Of a stretch of DNA of 64,000 nucleotides, positions 63,660 to 64,000 are shown piece after piece. The DNA comes from an uncultured Rothia sp. (GTDB taxonomy: Bacteria; Actinomycetota; Actinomycetes; Actinomycetales; Micrococcaceae). The notes beneath the pieces were generated by a model. That model ran no database searches, was not told the DNA's origin, and worked only from the letters and a program-made list of their open reading frames with translations. The translations under genes were made by a program, and so were the position numbers. Position 1 is the stretch's first letter, and every line of letters begins with the position of its first letter. Location of the stretch: NCBI GenBank assembly GCA_946222285.1, contig CAMIIP010000001.1, forward strand, positions 62,001 to 126,000. Direction: 5' to 3'.

Positions 63660-64000
63660 GTGGCTAAGAAAAAGAAGAATTCCTCCGGGGCAACTGCCGC
63701 CCTCATTGCCTTAGACAACGCAAGGATTTCATATATCGAAAGAGCATATGAACATCAAGACGGCGAAAAATCCTTTGGAGCTGAAGCGGCAGAAAAATTA
63801 GGGCGTTCCCTCTGAGCAGGTTTTCAAAACCCTCATGGTGAGTCAAGAGAAAGATTTTGCCGTGTGTATAGTGCCCGTAGGCACAAAGCTGAACCTTAAA
63901 GCAGCAGCGGCTGCGCTGGGATGGAAATCGGCGAAGATGGCTGACCCCTCTCTTGCCGAAAAACGCACTGGCTACGTGGTAGGCGGAATCTCCCCGCTGG
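63660..64000 (+). pseudogene. ybaK: YbaK/EbsC-family Cys-tRNA deacylase, frameshifted and cut by the window end
   Basis: From GTG 63660, with AAAGG 5 nt upstream, the frame encodes VAKKKKNSSGATAALIALDN and ISYIERAYEHQ as in YbaK, which hydrolyses Cys-tRNA(Pro). The frame stops after GRSL; in the next frame it continues EQVFKTLMVSQEKDFAVCIV, KLNLKAAAAALG and AEKRTGYVVGGISPL to the window edge. One extra base around 63807-63812 (TCCCTCTGAG) accounts for it. The frame could also start with ATG 63618, but the ribosome site favours GTG. Incomplete at the right edge. Confidence 0.82.

Overview
The window looks like a chromosomal segment of a mid-GC actinobacterium, most likely a Rothia-like member of the Micrococcaceae (inferred from gene content and order, not from a database search). 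Supporting features are a DUF3516-type superfamily II helicase, an ANTAR response regulator of the PdtaR type, a TIGR03085 DinB-like protein, the Trp-operon membrane protein and HGxxPAAW small protein inside the trp cluster, PolA with no recognisable proofreading motif, frequent GTG/TTG starts and 1- or 4-nt gene overlaps. I see no rRNA, CRISPR array, phage gene or insertion sequence.

Layout. 1-2.6 kb: an MBL hydrolase and formate-THF ligase (fhs), convergent on a shared terminator. 2.65-10.4 kb: a minus-strand accessory operon with two tandem pairs of ABC exporter half-transporters (A1-B1-A2-B2) and a translationally coupled APH-type kinase. The A subunits keep LSGGQ but lack Walker A; the B subunits keep Walker A/B but have a degenerate signature, so only one composite ATP site can form per pair. 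Three of the four ABC genes are frameshifted. 10.6-15.9 kb: helicase, S33 hydrolase and secreted beta-helix protein. 16-24.5 kb: terC behind a probable yybP-ykoY riboswitch, two gene remnants, uvrB, a frameshifted catalase, a BCCT transporter and coaE. 24.5-36.5 kb: yigZ, rpsA, a GNAT, polA, a thioesterase, a 54-residue membrane protein, an ANTAR regulator, tRNA-Leu, a secreted protein and a lipoprotein, pyk and a flavodoxin-like protein. 36.6-39.1 kb: a surface nuclease with three SLH domains, frameshifted at its N-terminus.

39-46.3 kb is the tryptophan cluster (hisI-trpE-trpM-small membrane protein-trpC-trpB-trpA-lgt); trpD, trpG and trpF are not here. 47-54.7 kb is a minus-strand run driven by an FMN riboswitch: ribM-ribD-ribEB-ribA-ribH, followed by hisE-hisG-hisF and a membrane-anchored EEP protein. 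The riboflavin synthase is fused to DHBP synthase while GTP cyclohydrolase II is separate. 54.7-61.6 kb: an ornithine cyclodeaminase-like/TPR gene pair with a perfect 16-bp palindrome upstream, then def-fmt-rsmB-rpe and a PD-(D/E)XK nuclease. 61.6-62.3 kb: four tRNAs (Gly, Val, Cys, Gly). The window ends with zapE and a frameshifted, truncated ybaK.

A recurring feature is the number of one-base frameshifts, many in short homopolymers (B2, katA, the SLH nuclease, hisI) with others outside them (A2, ybaK). These genes read well in both halves, so the events are either very recent or sequencing/assembly errors. The 13-bp deletion in A1, defined by comparison with its paralogue A2, is harder to explain as a read error.
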